Origin: Ignavibacteria bacterium
GTDB lineage: Bacteria; Bacteroidota; Ignavibacteria; Tepidaquicellales; Tepidaquicellaceae
Length of the DNA stretch: 64,000 nt
Reading direction: 5' to 3'
Assembly (NCBI GenBank): GCA_028714695.1
Contig: JAQTLX010000011.1
Coordinates: forward strand, 1 to 64,000
Positions 55,490 to 64,000 of this stretch are shown here, piece by piece. The notes beneath the pieces are model-generated. The model ran no database searches and had not been told where the DNA came from. It saw only the letters and a program-made list of their open reading frames with translations. Within the stretch, counting starts at the first letter, position 1, and the number at the start of each line of letters is the position of its first letter. The translations under genes and the position numbers were made by a program.

Positions 55490-55561
55490 GTAGAATTACT
55501 CCCTGACAGCACTGCCGGGGTATCACCTGACGGTCAATTAAATGTTTTTTCATTTTCCCGG

Positions 55562-55728
55562 ATGATACCAGAAATGATACCAAATGTATCATACGTAACT
55601 TCAGTAAAATCAGATTATTAAGTTAACTTAACACTGTTAATGATACCAATATGATACCTTTTTCCGTTTTCTTTTTAAAGTAATGTTTTTTCAATTTTAA
55701 TAAAAATCTGTTACCCTGAAGGTATCAT
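55562..55728. promoter_or_regulatory. Cluster of ATGATACC/GGTATCAT octamers
   Basis: Exact ATGATACC at 55562-55569, 55574-55581, 55640-55647 and 55651-55658; exact GGTATCAT at 55721-55728; partial sites at 55519 (GGTATCAC) and 55586 (GTATCATAC). Neighbouring sites are 11-12 bp apart, about one helical turn. It lies 37 to 203 bp past the stop codon of ppx/gppA and upstream of bshA on the minus strand. Confidence 0.5.
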
Positions 55729-55764
55729 TTCATTTGATATGCAAATTAGATATGATTCTTAACT

Positions 55765-57309
55765 CTATACTATCTCAACGCTGTATCCGAATGCTTCTTC
55801 GAAAAGTCCTTTTCTCAAGTCAGCGCCCCAGATTTCAAGCGTCGGGTCTGTGTTCTCGTGAGGTGTGGTTTTGATTTTATATTTATCGCCTTGAATGGAT
55901 ATTTCAATTTTTTCTATGACTGCATTGTGCCCGCGGTCAAGACCGTCCGCTATGCGAAGTATCCCCGAAAGCAGTCTTATCTTTCTTTTGTTAATCGCGG
56001 ATAGTTTGTAATATTCAGTGTGCTTCTGCTTCGGGTGCGACTTCCTGTGATATCTTGCTACGTTCGCTATTATTTCTATCTCCTCATTGTTATATCCCAG
56101 CAGTTCGGAATTCTTTATCAGATAATATGAATGCCTGTGATGCTGCGCCTGCGATATGCTGTGACCGATGTCATGAAGTATTGCCGCCGCTTCAAGAAAT
56201 TCCTTGTCGCATTCGTCAAGTTCGAATTTGTCCTTTACGCTGTTGAATATCTGCTCTGCAAATTTCAGAACTTTCTCCACGTGCTTAATGTCGTAATTAC
56301 TGTGCTTTGCAAGATTTATAATGCTCCTGTACCTTATGTTCTTCAAATCCGCTGACTCAAGCGCATTGTGCGTCTTGTCAATCGTATCAAAAATAATTCC
56401 TTCGCGCAAAGCATAACTCGCAAGCGTTATTTGCTTTATATCGAGTTCGGTAAATATCTGCTCCAGAATTATCGCACCCGCGGTTATAATGTCCGCACGG
56501 TCCGAATCGACGCCCTCTATCTTTTTTACTGCCGAAACATTTTCACATTTCAGAATTTTCTTCGCTGCCTGATGAAGTTCTTCGCCGGTATAACTAAAAT
56601 TATTGAAATTGAAATCCGATGTGTCCGTTTCCTGTGCTGCATTTAAAATAACCGAGCCTAAATTTGTGATTGTTCCCGATGTGCCGATTACAACTTCGTA
56701 GTTTTCTTCCTTCAACTGCCTTATGACGGGATTGAGTATCAGTCTCGTGTATAGTTTCGCTTCTTCTATTTTATCTTTGTCAAAATTTCCGCTGCTGAAA
56801 AATTTCTCCGTCAGCCTCACCGCGCCCAGTTTAACGCTGTTCGCGTATTTCACCTGACCCTTCTGCCCTACTAAGAATTCAGTGCTTCCTCCGCCTATAT
56901 CCATCATCAGTATCCTTTTGTCATAAACACTGAGCGACTGTAGTACGCCGAGATAAATCAAACGCGCTTCTTCGAATCCCGATACTACTTCAATCTGTAT
57001 TCCGGTCTTATCCGAAACCATGTAAATGAATTCGTCCCTGTTTAGCGCCTCTCTGACCGCGCTCGTCGCCACCGCCCTTATCTGAGCTCCGTATGAATCG
57101 CATATAATCTTGAATCTCTTCAGCGTAGAAACCGCCCTTTCCATTGCATCGGGCGAAAGATATTTCATGTCCGTCGAACTCTTGCCAAGACGAACAACTT
57201 CCTTTTCTTTGGTGAGTATCTTCACGATTCCGCTGTCATTGACCTTTGCCGTCACTAAATGGAAAGAATTTGTTCCTATGTCTATTGCTGAAAGAATCTT
57301 TTCGGGCAT
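55765..57309 (-). CDS. Ppx/GppA phosphatase (exopolyphosphatase / pppGpp phosphohydrolase)
   Basis: 514 aa. N-terminal ASKHA fold: SAIDIGTNSFHLV (phosphate 1 loop), VATSAVREALNRDEF, MMDIGGGSTEFLV and VIGTSGTITNLG. From about 310 an HD-like domain follows, with AAAILHDIGHSISQAQHHRHSYYL. It degrades inorganic polyphosphate or pppGpp; sequence alone does not separate the two. It starts 1 bp after the glycosyltransferase gene stop. Confidence 0.9.
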   Translation of the reverse strand: MPEKILSAIDIGTNSFHLVTAKVNDSGIVKILTKEKEVVRLGKSSTDMKYLSPDAMERAVSTLKRFKIICDSYGAQIRAVATSAVREALNRDEFIYMVSDKTGIQIEVVSGFEEARLIYLGVLQSLSVYDKRILMMDIGGGSTEFLVGQKGQVKYANSVKLGAVRLTEKFFSSGNFDKDKIEEAKLYTRLILNPVIRQLKEENYEVVIGTSGTITNLGSVILNAAQETDTSDFNFNNFSYTGEELHQAAKKILKCENVSAVKKIEGVDSDRADIITAGAIILEQIFTELDIKQITLASYALREGIIFDTIDKTHNALESADLKNIRYRSIINLAKHSNYDIKHVEKVLKFAEQIFNSVKDKFELDECDKEFLEAAAILHDIGHSISQAQHHRHSYYLIKNSELLGYNNEEIEIIANVARYHRKSHPKQKHTEYYKLSAINKRKIRLLSGILRIADGLDRGHNAVIEKIEISIQGDKYKIKTTPHENTDPTLEIWGADLRKGLFEEAFGYSVEIV

Positions 57310-57310
57310 C

Positions 57311-58363
57311 TTAATCTCTTTTTAATTCAATTAGTTTTTTCGATTCCTCGAAAACCTTTTCAATTGTTATTCCGTCTATGTTTCCCGTCGGCGACTGAAT
57401 GCTTCTTCCGAATTCGTTTATCGGTCCCCATTCGTAACTGTTAGTCGGACCGAATAATCCTATTACCTTTGAATTTACGAAAGAAGCCGTGTGCATCATT
57501 CCCGTGTCATTTGTCACGTACAAATCAACACCGGCAAGCACTGCGGCTATTTTCCTTATATGCGGCTTGTCAAGTATTATAGCATGTATATTCTTTCGGT
57601 ACAGTTCCGAATAAATAAAATCCGTTACTTCTATGTCCATGTATCCCGATGTCAGTACTATATAACAATCGTAATTCCTGTATAGTTTTTCAATCAGTCC
57701 GATGAAATTCTCCCTGCTCCATCTGTTCTGCACTTTTCCTGCGCCGCAATGGAATGCAAAAACTTTTTTCTTCCTGTCCCTGAAATGTTCATGCGCATAA
57801 TCAACAGCGAATTTAATTTCTTCGGAATTTAATTTTATTTGTATTTTTCTGCGTTCCGAATCGGTCAATACCGCCCCCGTTATTTTTGCGTACTCGAGAT
57901 TCCTCCCGGTCTGATGCATCTTTGTATCCGCCCATTTGAAATCTTTCTTTGCAGTCAGCAGGCTTGCGGTCTTGTTCTTCTTTCCGTCGATGCTTGCGGC
58001 GCCTATCCTGATTTTTGCACCCGAAAGAAAATTTATGTAATGCGACGTGCCTGACATCGATACTGTCGACGGAACAATACCTATATCGTACTTCCTTTTC
58101 CTCAGAGTCTTTATAAGTTTTATAAAACTTCCGACCTTGCCTTTATCGAATATTACAAGTTTGTCGATGTACTCGCTGCCGCCGCCCTCGAACATCCTGC
58201 AGTTGAAAGGCGAAGCAACAAGCGTTATCGATGCTTTTGTGAATTCTTTTTTAAGCGCGGCGAGAAACGGCGTGCAGCACAGCATATCGCCTAACTGGTT
58301 GTGCTGACGCACTACGAGTATGTTCTTTATCTTCGCGCGGTCAAAGGTCTTTGTATTCGGCAT
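57311..58363 (-). CDS. Glycosyltransferase family 9 (heptosyltransferase-like)
   Basis: 350 aa. NILVVRQHNQLGDMLCCTPF is the N-terminal GT9 acceptor-domain motif, and the second half has the ADP-heptose-type segment DLYVTNDTGMMHTASFV and IGLFGPTNSYEWGP. It most likely adds heptose to the lipopolysaccharide core. The start lies inside the end of the small membrane-protein gene (23-bp overlap). Confidence 0.87.
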   Translation of the reverse strand: MPNTKTFDRAKIKNILVVRQHNQLGDMLCCTPFLAALKKEFTKASITLVASPFNCRMFEGGGSEYIDKLVIFDKGKVGSFIKLIKTLRKRKYDIGIVPSTVSMSGTSHYINFLSGAKIRIGAASIDGKKNKTASLLTAKKDFKWADTKMHQTGRNLEYAKITGAVLTDSERRKIQIKLNSEEIKFAVDYAHEHFRDRKKKVFAFHCGAGKVQNRWSRENFIGLIEKLYRNYDCYIVLTSGYMDIEVTDFIYSELYRKNIHAIILDKPHIRKIAAVLAGVDLYVTNDTGMMHTASFVNSKVIGLFGPTNSYEWGPINEFGRSIQSPTGNIDGITIEKVFEESKKLIELKRD

Positions 58364-58523
58364 CGACGATTTTATCTTTATCTATTTGAGATTTTTTCTC
58401 CTGCGGTTTTGTATCTTTAACTTCCGTGCCGGGTGTCTTTATGCGTACAAAATAACGGAGAATGGATTTCAGTATATAATATAGTACAATGAAAAGTATT
58501 AGATATGATAAGAACTTAACCAT
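58341..58523 (-). CDS. Small membrane protein (DUF4834-like)
   Basis: 60 aa. One transmembrane helix at residues 4-24 (LSYLILFIVLYYILKSILRYF), then a charged cytosolic tail (ETKPQEKKSQIDKDKIVDAEYKDL-type). Small proteins of this plan, a single helix followed by a Lys/Asp tail ending in D-A-[ED]-Y/F, are common in Bacteroidota. It sits 2 bp downstream of the kinase gene and overlaps the glycosyltransferase, so it is probably expressed. Function is unknown. Confidence 0.65.
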   Translation of the reverse strand: MVKFLSYLILFIVLYYILKSILRYFVRIKTPGTEVKDTKPQEKKSQIDKDKIVDAEYKDL

Positions 58524-58525
58524 TT

Positions 58526-59188
58526 TTATTTATTTGCTATTTTCCTCGCGGTCGGATCAAAATATTCCATGTTGCCGTGGTCAGGCTTCATTATCTCGTT
58601 CACAAGGTCGTCAAAATCTTTCGGGTTGTTTACAAAATCTATTGCTGCCGCATTCACTATTAAAACTCTCGATGCTTTGTATCTGAAAAAGAAATAATTG
58701 TATCCTTCATTCAAGTCTTTTATGTAAACTTCGGAAATCGGCTTCTCCGCCGGTCTGCCGCGCTTGTTTATGTTTGTCATAAGCCGCTCCACCGTCGATT
58801 GAAGATAAATCACCAGATCCGGAACAACGATATTTCTTTCAATGAACGATACCATCTTTTCGTAAAGTTCAAGTTCGTCGTCGGCAAGATTAAGATACGC
58901 AAATATCTTGTCCTTTTCGAATATATAATCCGAAATTATATAATTATGAAACAAATCTTCCTGCCTTAACTGCAATAATTGCTTGTATCTTGTCAGCAGA
59001 AAATATATCTGCGTATGAAAAGCATACCGCGCGGGATTCTTATAGAATTTTTCAAGAAAAGGATTGTCTTCAAAATTTTCAAGAACGAGTTTGGCGTTCA
59101 GTTTCTCCGCGAGTTTTTTCGCCAGCGAAGTCTTTCCCGCTCCGATAACCCCCTCTATCGCTATGTATTTAATCGTGTCTCCGGGCAA
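58526..59188 (-). CDS. Deoxynucleoside kinase
   Basis: 220 aa, dNK family (deoxyadenosine/deoxyguanosine or related). P-loop IEGVIGAGKTSLAKKLAE at residue 10; VLENFEDNPFLEKFYKNP and the LID-type RGRPAE segment follow. It salvages deoxynucleosides into the dNTP pool. Its start is 1 bp from the folK stop, in a run of folate and nucleotide genes. Confidence 0.9.
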   Translation of the reverse strand: MPGDTIKYIAIEGVIGAGKTSLAKKLAEKLNAKLVLENFEDNPFLEKFYKNPARYAFHTQIYFLLTRYKQLLQLRQEDLFHNYIISDYIFEKDKIFAYLNLADDELELYEKMVSFIERNIVVPDLVIYLQSTVERLMTNINKRGRPAEKPISEVYIKDLNEGYNYFFFRYKASRVLIVNAAAIDFVNNPKDFDDLVNEIMKPDHGNMEYFDPTARKIANK

Positions 59189-59686
59189 TTATTTTTTTGT
59201 TTTATATATTTTAACATCCGATTTGTCCCTCGTATCGGCATACAATTTTTTCATTGTCTTAAATAAAACAGGATGAGTAAAATCAGGCGCCAGTTCCAGC
59301 ATCGGCTTGAGAACGAATTTCCGGTTCTGAATTTCACCGTGAGGAATTTTAAGACCTCCTCCGTCATAAATAAGGTCTCCGTAAAATAATATATCGATAT
59401 CAATTTCCCTCTCGAGCCATTTGCCCCTTTTCTTCCTGCCGACCTTTTCTTCCGTGTCTTTTATGAATTTCAAAAGTTCTGAAGGTGTCAGGTCCGTTTC
59501 TATTTTTACCGCGCAGTTAAGAAATTTATTCTGATCCTTTATACCCCATGGTTCCGTTTCATATATTAACGAACTTTTTAAGAACTTTATGCTCTTATTT
59601 TTCCTTATATAATCGATGGTAAGTTCAATAAATTCGAGCCTGTCGCCGACATTAGAACCTAATCCTAAAAATACATTCTCTTTCAC
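59189..59686 (-). CDS. folK: HPPK, folate pyrophosphokinase
   Basis: 165 aa. FLGLGSNVGDRLEFIELTI (GSNxGDR) and EREIDIDILFYGDLIY with the Asp pair that binds magnesium are the hallmarks. Transfers pyrophosphate from ATP to 6-hydroxymethyl-dihydropterin. The folB gene lies upstream on the same strand, overlapping by 4 bp, matching the pathway order. Confidence 0.95.
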   Translation of the reverse strand: MKENVFLGLGSNVGDRLEFIELTIDYIRKNKSIKFLKSSLIYETEPWGIKDQNKFLNCAVKIETDLTPSELLKFIKDTEEKVGRKKRGKWLEREIDIDILFYGDLIYDGGGLKIPHGEIQNRKFVLKPMLELAPDFTHPVLFKTMKKLYADTRDKSDVKIYKTKK

Positions 59687-60048
59687 ATTCGCTCCAATTC
59701 GTTTATAATTTCAACCGAGTCAATAATACCAAGCGGAGCATTCGGCTTCCTCACCTTAACTATCACTCTCATTACTAACGGAAAATGTTCAATAATTGCC
59801 TCGCATACCTTAACATTCGCGGTTTCTATAAGATTGAATTTCTCTTTGCTGAATATTTCCTTTACAAGATTATATACTGCAAGATAATTCACTGTTTTAC
59901 TAAGTTTATCAGTGTGATTTAGTTCTCTCAAATTGCAATGCATCTCTATATCAACCTCAAACTGATTCCCGAAAACCTTTTCGTGTTCGAGATCACCGTG
60001 ATATGCAAAGAACTTGGCGTTATTTATTTTTATAATTGTCAGTTCCAA
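59683..60048 (-). CDS. folB: Dihydroneopterin aldolase
   Basis: 121 aa. Converts dihydroneopterin to hydroxymethyl-dihydropterin, one step before FolK. FFAYHGDLEHEKVFGNQFEVDIEM and the TVNYLAVYNLVKEIFSKEKF segment are typical; the active-site Lys is in VIVKVRKPNAPLG. Starts directly after the sucD stop with no gap. Confidence 0.92.
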   Translation of the reverse strand: MELTIIKINNAKFFAYHGDLEHEKVFGNQFEVDIEMHCNLRELNHTDKLSKTVNYLAVYNLVKEIFSKEKFNLIETANVKVCEAIIEHFPLVMRVIVKVRKPNAPLGIIDSVEIINELERM

Positions 60049-61071
60049 TTATCTCTTCTTCTTTGATGCTTTTTTAACCGCTTTCTTTATTGCCTTCTTA
60101 ACTTTTTTATTTTCTTTCTTCACGGCTTTCTTTGTGCTCTTTACCGCTTTCTTCACATCCTTGACTTTAGTCTTCGCTTTTATTTTATCAAGAGCCATTT
60201 TTACTGTCTTGCCGATGTCGGCGGGTGATTCAACAACGTGAATTCCGCATTCCTTCATTATAGACATTTTCTCGACCGCTGTACCTTTGCCGCCCGCAAT
60301 GATTGCTCCCGCATGGCCCATCCTTCTTCCCGGAGGAGCAGTTCGTCCGGCAATGAATCCGATAACGGGTTTCTTTACGTGCTTCTTAATGAAATAAGCC
60401 GCTTCCTCTTCTGCGTTGCCGCCTATCTCGCCTATTAAAACGATTGCTTCTGTATCTTTATCTTCGTTGAATAATTTTATGGCATCCAAAAATCTTGTAC
60501 CGATAACAGGGTCTCCGCCGATACCTATACCCGTCGATTGCCCGATACCGAGTTTCGTCAACTGGTCAACTGCTTCATAAGTTAAAGTTCCGCTGCGCGA
60601 TACAACGCCGACTTTGCCTTTCTTGTGAATGAATCCAGGCATGATTCCGATTTTGCATTCGCCCGGAGTTATTATTCCGGGACAATTGGGTCCTATAAAC
60701 CTTACGCTTCTTCCGTTCTTGTTAAGATTCTGAACGTAATCGTAAACCTTGACCATATCCCTCGCCGGTATTCCTTCCGTTATGCAGACAGCCAAATCTA
60801 TTCCGGCATCAACGGCTTCAATAATAGCGTCCGCCGCAAAACCCGCCGGTACAAATATAACGGATACGTTTGCCTTTGTTGCTTTGACCGCTTCTTTTGC
60901 AGTATTGAAAATCGGAATTTTGTCGTTGAATAAAGTACCGCCTTTTCCGGGCGTCACTCCCCCAACTACGTTTGTACCGTATTCAACCATCTGTGTTGTA
61001 TGAAACGCCCCCTCGGAACCCGTTATTCCCTGTACCAGAATACGTGATTTTTTATTTACTAAGATGCTCAT
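60049..61071 (-). CDS. sucD: Succinyl-CoA ligase alpha subunit with Lys-rich C-terminal tail
   Basis: 340 aa. Residues 1-290 are normal Suc[45 protein letters not shown] and [16 protein letters not shown] (phosphorylated His). It catalyses succinyl-CoA + NDP + Pi to succinate + NTP in the TCA cycle. The last ~48 residues (from about 292) are an extra tail, more than half Lys, with KKAVK/KKAIKKA-type repeats like histone H1 or bacterial AlgP tails, absent from usual SucD (about 290 aa). sucC is not next to it. Confidence 0.93.
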   Translation of the reverse strand: MSILVNKKSRILVQGITGSEGAFHTTQMVEYGTNVVGGVTPGKGGTLFNDKIPIFNTAKEAVKATKANVSVIFVPAGFAADAIIEAVDAGIDLAVCITEGIPARDMVKVYDYVQNLNKNGRSVRFIGPNCPGIITPGECKIGIMPGFIHKKGKVGVVSRSGTLTYEAVDQLTKLGIGQSTGIGIGGDPVIGTRFLDAIKLFNEDKDTEAIVLIGEIGGNAEEEAAYFIKKHVKKPVIGFIAGRTAPPGRRMGHAGAIIAGGKGTAVEKMSIMKECGIHVVESPADIGKTVKMALDKIKAKTKVKDVKKAVKSTKKAVKKENKKVKKAIKKAVKKASKKKR

Positions 61072-61092
61072 ATTTAATTTATTTTATTGCAA

Positions 61093-61797
61093 TTATTTTA
61101 CTATGTTGCTTTTAATTCTCCATTTCCCTGACTTGTCCGCTACCAGGTTATATGTAATAGTGCTTTCCTTTTCGACTTCTTTGCCGTCGGCTCCGACTGT
61201 CGTTTGCTTTACTTTTACTTTCACTGAAGAATTGTCGCCCTTCTTCGAAACAACCGAAGGCGGCTCTGTAATAATGAACTTTTTAACGTTCTTGTAATTT
61301 TTCTTGAAACTGTCAGCAGAGCGGCCTTCCCAGACCTCGCTTGCTTTCTTCATGTTGGCATCGAATGTCTTGGAATCGCTGATTCCCCTCTGCAGAAATT
61401 CCAGATAATCACCGACTGCCGTGCTCGGATTATCGAACCTTTTGTTTAGTTCCTTTTCTTTCTGCTCGAGTTTCTGTTTCTTTGTTTTTGTTTTAACCGT
61501 ATCTTTTACAGTCTTCACTGTATCCGTTTTCTGCGTTTCCTTTCCCTGAGAAATCATCGTGGAATCAATTTTTTTCAGACGCTCTTCCCACTGTCTTAAC
61601 TGCTCTTCCTTGATCTTCAGAAAATCTTCCTTGTCTTTCAATTCCTTTTCCTTATCGGAAAATTGTTCTTTCTGTTGTGGAACATTCTGCTGTTCCTCTT
61701 TCTTGTTGCAAGATGTGATGGTAAAGATAAAAGATATAAGAATTACTCCGGCAAGTAAGAATTTTATCCGTTTCATTAGTTTGTATTTTTTTATCAA
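61093..61797 (-). CDS. Coiled-coil lipoprotein of unknown function
   Basis: 234 aa from ATG at 61797; a second ATG at 61776 (MKRIKFLLAGVILISF) gives a better-placed signal sequence and is equally likely. Lipobox ITSC follows, so the protein is probably lipid-anchored. Residues 40-130 are a Lys/Glu/Gln-rich coiled coil. The C-terminal domain (TAVGDYLEFLQRGISDSKTF...VKVKQTTVGADGKEVEK) resembles small DUF4878-like lipoprotein domains, but I do not recognise it with confidence. Promoter region shared with the divergent flavoprotein gene. Confidence 0.72.
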   Translation of the reverse strand: MIKKYKLMKRIKFLLAGVILISFIFTITSCNKKEEQQNVPQQKEQFSDKEKELKDKEDFLKIKEEQLRQWEERLKKIDSTMISQGKETQKTDTVKTVKDTVKTKTKKQKLEQKEKELNKRFDNPSTAVGDYLEFLQRGISDSKTFDANMKKASEVWEGRSADSFKKNYKNVKKFIITEPPSVVSKKGDNSSVKVKVKQTTVGADGKEVEKESTITYNLVADKSGKWRIKSNIVK

Positions 61798-61864
61798 AAT
61801 AAATTATTTCGTTTATATATTCAATTGATTATTTGTAAATTACAACTAAATTAAAATCTTTACT

Positions 61865-62527
61865 ATGAACATATTAATCGTACATGCGCACCCGGAATCT
61901 AAATCGTTCAGCGGCGCTTTAAGAGATACAGCAGCGGATTTCTTTAAATCCTCAAACTGTAATGTTGCAATATCCGACCTATACAGCATGAATTTCAATC
62001 CGGTCGGAAGTCCCCGTGACTTAAAAGAAACAAGCACTGTCGAATATTTCGACTACCAGAAAGAACAACTCTATGGCATTAAGAATAATCTTCTTACGGA
62101 TGAAATTAAGAATGAAATGGCGAAGTTCTTAAAAGCGGATTTGATTATTTACAATTTCCCTCTCTGGTGGTTCTCTGTACCCGCTATTATGAAAGGCTGG
62201 TTCGACAGAGTTTTCGCTATGGGATTTGCCTATGGACCCGGAAAAGGCGTCTATAGTACGGGAACGTTCAGAAATAAAACATCTTTTCTATGCATTACAA
62301 CAGGCGGTGCGGAATTTTCGTATAAAGAAAGCGGCGTAAACGGGGATATAAATAAAATATTATTCCATGTGAACCACGGAATGCTGAATTTTGTCGGTAT
62401 GAAAGTTTTACCCCCGTTTGTTGTTTACGGACCGTCAACATTTACGGAAGAAGAAAAGAAGTCAAAACTGATAGAATACAGGAATTATTTGTCGAAATTA
62501 AATAATATAAAACCGCTTTTTTACTGA
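61865..62527 (+). CDS. NAD(P)H dehydrogenase (quinone), flavodoxin-like fold
   Basis: 220 aa. Opening ILIVHAHPESKSFSGAL is the flavin-phosphate-binding motif of the NQO1/MdaB family; YNFPLWWFSVPAIMKGWFDRVFAMGFAY is the family core with FMN/FAD contacts. It reduces quinones with NAD(P)H, usually for detoxification. No partner transporter gene (KefB/C) is adjacent. Confidence 0.9.
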   Translation: MNILIVHAHPESKSFSGALRDTAADFFKSSNCNVAISDLYSMNFNPVGSPRDLKETSTVEYFDYQKEQLYGIKNNLLTDEIKNEMAKFLKADLIIYNFPLWWFSVPAIMKGWFDRVFAMGFAYGPGKGVYSTGTFRNKTSFLCITTGGAEFSYKESGVNGDINKILFHVNHGMLNFVGMKVLPPFVVYGPSTFTEEEKKSKLIEYRNYLSKLNNIKPLFY

Positions 62528-62596
62528 TTTTTCTGTTATTTCTTATAATCTTGATAATACTGAAGCATTCTGTTAATTTGATTGTCAAATATTTTT

Positions 62597-63883
62597 ATGA
62601 CTGAAGATACATATAAAGAACCGGCTCCGTACTGGAAAGGTAATGCAAATCCTTTCGAATCAATGATGCTGCGTTTCGATAAAGCGGCGGAATTGTGTAA
62701 ACTCGAACAGGGATTATATAATTACCTCAAACAACCCGTTAAACAGGTTATTATTTCTATTCCTGTTTTAATGGATAACGGAAAACTGGAAGTCTTTGAA
62801 GGATACAGAGTTATTCATGATAATATTCTCGGTCCTTCAAAAGGCGGAATAAGATATGCTCCCGATGTTGACCTTGATGAAATGAAAGCCCTCGCCTCAT
62901 GGATGTCATGGAAATGTGCTATTGCAAACATTCCGTTCGGCGGCGCAAAAGGAGGCGTTAAATGCGACCCTTCTAAACTGTCGCAAAGCGAACTTGAGAA
63001 AATTACAAGAAGATATACTTCTGCCCTGCTTGAAATATTCGGACCGGATACGGATATCCCCGCGCCCGATATGAATACTAACGAACAGATGATGGCATGG
63101 ATTATGGATACTTACAGTATGCATTCAAGAAAAACCGTTACTGGAGTCGTTACAGGCAAACCTCTTATTATTGGAGGTTCAAAAGGACGCCCTGAAGCCA
63201 CAGGCAGAGGTGTGATGATTGCAACAATGTGCGCTCTTGAGAAAAAAGGAGTTGACCCGAGAGATATTACATGCGCGGTTCAGGGATTCGGTAATGTCGG
63301 CTCCGTAAGCGCTAAACTTCTTTCCGAAAAAGGAATTAAAATCGTAGCGATTAGCGACGTGACAGGCGGATATTATAATAAAGATGGAATTGATATTCCG
63401 AAAGCAATAGAATATGTGAAAAAGAACGGCTCTCTGAAGGACAGCAAATTCGGTTCCAAAATAACTAATGAAGAATTACTGGAATGCGATGCATATATAC
63501 TCGTACCTGCTGCAAAAGAAGACCAGATTACGGAAAAAAATGCAAATAATATTAAAGCAAGATTGATTGTTGAAGGTGCTAACGGTCCGACTGCCGCTAA
63601 TGCTGACAGTATAATTGAAAGAAAAGGAATTATGGTAATCCCCGATATTCTTGCAAATTCAGGCGGCGTGATAGTCTCGTACTTCGAATGGGTTCAGGAT
63701 AGGCTCGGCTATTTCTGGGACGAAGATGATGTAAATAACAGGCTCAATAGAATGATGCGTGAGGCATTTGAAACCGTTTATAAGACTGCTATGAACTACA
63801 ATACAACCATGAGACTCGGCGCATATATATATGCAATTGATAAGGTTTCGAAAGTTCTTAAATTACGCGGAATATACGGATAA
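62597..63883 (+). CDS. gdhA: Glutamate dehydrogenase (Glu/Leu/Phe/Val family)
   Basis: 428 aa from ATG at 62597; an in-frame TTG 15 bp upstream (62582) would add five residues, so the ATG is preferred. GGAKGGVKCDP contains the catalytic Lys; GGSKGRPEATGRGVM and AVQGFGNVGS give the substrate and NAD(P) sites; ILANSGGVIVSYFEWVQD is the C-terminal hallmark. It interconverts glutamate with 2-oxoglutarate and ammonia. It is clearly a glutamate dehydrogenase-type enzyme, although a leucine/valine dehydrogenase cannot be fully excluded. The next gene overlaps its stop as TAATG. Confidence 0.93.
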   Translation: MTEDTYKEPAPYWKGNANPFESMMLRFDKAAELCKLEQGLYNYLKQPVKQVIISIPVLMDNGKLEVFEGYRVIHDNILGPSKGGIRYAPDVDLDEMKALASWMSWKCAIANIPFGGAKGGVKCDPSKLSQSELEKITRRYTSALLEIFGPDTDIPAPDMNTNEQMMAWIMDTYSMHSRKTVTGVVTGKPLIIGGSKGRPEATGRGVMIATMCALEKKGVDPRDITCAVQGFGNVGSVSAKLLSEKGIKIVAISDVTGGYYNKDGIDIPKAIEYVKKNGSLKDSKFGSKITNEELLECDAYILVPAAKEDQITEKNANNIKARLIVEGANGPTAANADSIIERKGIMVIPDILANSGGVIVSYFEWVQDRLGYFWDEDDVNNRLNRMMREAFETVYKTAMNYNTTMRLGAYIYAIDKVSKVLKLRGIYG

Positions 63884-64000
63884 TGAGATTAGCAATAATA
63901 ACATTATTGATATTGTTCTTTTTTAAGTCAGGTGCGGCGCAGCAGAATATAACGGAACTTCCGAAAACAAATTTTGCGGTGTTTGCAGAATTGTTAAACG
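63883..64000 (+). CDS. Secreted protein, 5' end only (runs off right edge)
   Basis: ATG shares one base with the gdhA stop. The first 39 residues begin MRLAIITLLILFFFKSGAAQ, a signal peptide ending at a likely AQ|Q cleavage, followed by NITELPKTNFAVFAELLN. The rest is outside the window, so no function can be given. Confidence 0.7.
   Translation, partial: MRLAIITLLILFFFKSGAAQQNITELPKTNFAVFAELLN

Larger units (their letters stand above)
55371..55764. other. 394-bp spacer with clustered ATGATACC sites and a GC-rich palindrome
   Basis: It lies between two minus-strand genes. Left part (55441-55500) is GC-rich for this genome and holds the 14-bp palindrome at 55476. From 55519 to 55728 there are five exact ATGATACC/GGTATCAT octamers and two partial ones. 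A 70-codon minus-strand frame over 55380-55592 exists, but its composition (SAWRAGGG over the GC-rich element) argues against a gene. Confidence 0.65.

Noticed and set aside
55380-55592. 70-codon minus-strand frame
   Set aside because: It runs through a GC-rich palindrome element and the octamer cluster; composition is unlike the neighbouring genes.

Overview
The window looks like a chromosomal segment of an AT-rich, Gram-negative, T9SS-bearing bacterium of the Bacteroidota/Ignavibacteriota (Chlorobi-Ignavibacteria) type. Evidence: secreted proteins end in the NYPNPFNP type A sorting domain typical of Ignavibacteria-like lineages; there is a PorX-type regulator (receiver plus PglZ domain), a PorV/PorQ-like outer-membrane protein, a DUF4835 protein, lipopolysaccharide genes (kdsD, lptC, OstA-like) and BshA. 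The exact lineage is an inference.

Layout. 1-632 is the start of a secreted propeller protein running off the left edge. 633-1383 is non-coding, with a 21-bp tandem repeat and a near-palindrome in front of the main operon. 1384-14919 is a tight ten-gene operon resembling the anaerobic purine (urate/xanthine) degradation clusters of E. coli and gut anaerobes: a dihydropyrimidine-dehydrogenase-like reductase, SsnA, YgeY, a threonine-synthase-like PLP enzyme, HydA, a two-subunit molybdenum hydroxylase, YgeW carbamoyltransferase, a second PLP enzyme and a MocA-like transferase. A secreted 5'-nucleotidase follows 30 bp later. 14950-22541 holds three T9SS cargo genes separated by unusual 7-bp repeat arrays. 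22730-26441 holds glycyl-tRNA synthetase, an AlkD-like glycosylase and a YXWGXW protein. 26595-32801 is a TetR-TolC-MFP-RND efflux operon. 33215-44292 is mixed: DUF4835, PorV-like, sugar kinase, dTDP-rhamnose-reductase-like SDR, serS, lipoprotein, a lone nuoJ, a TPR protein, trxB, homogentisate dioxygenase, a degenerate receiver and a CBS protein. 44578-50857 (minus) is panD-panC-accD-tsaB-tsaE-porX-rlmD. 51220-54148 (plus) is kdsD-lptC-ostA. 54228-61797 (minus) holds bshA, ppx/gppA, a family 9 glycosyltransferase, a small membrane protein, dNK, folK, folB, sucD and a lipoprotein. 61865-64000 (plus) holds a quinone-reductase-like flavoprotein, a glutamate dehydrogenase and the start of a secreted protein.

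How it works together (inference). A T9SS-exported nucleotidase could free nucleosides outside the cell. The purine operon could then ferment the bases to ammonia, carbamoyl phosphate and a C3 acid. The glutamate dehydrogenase could handle the nitrogen, although it is not linked to the operon. Homogentisate dioxygenase needs O2, so the organism is probably facultative or microaerobic. No tRNA, rRNA, CRISPR array, transposase or integrase gene was recognised.
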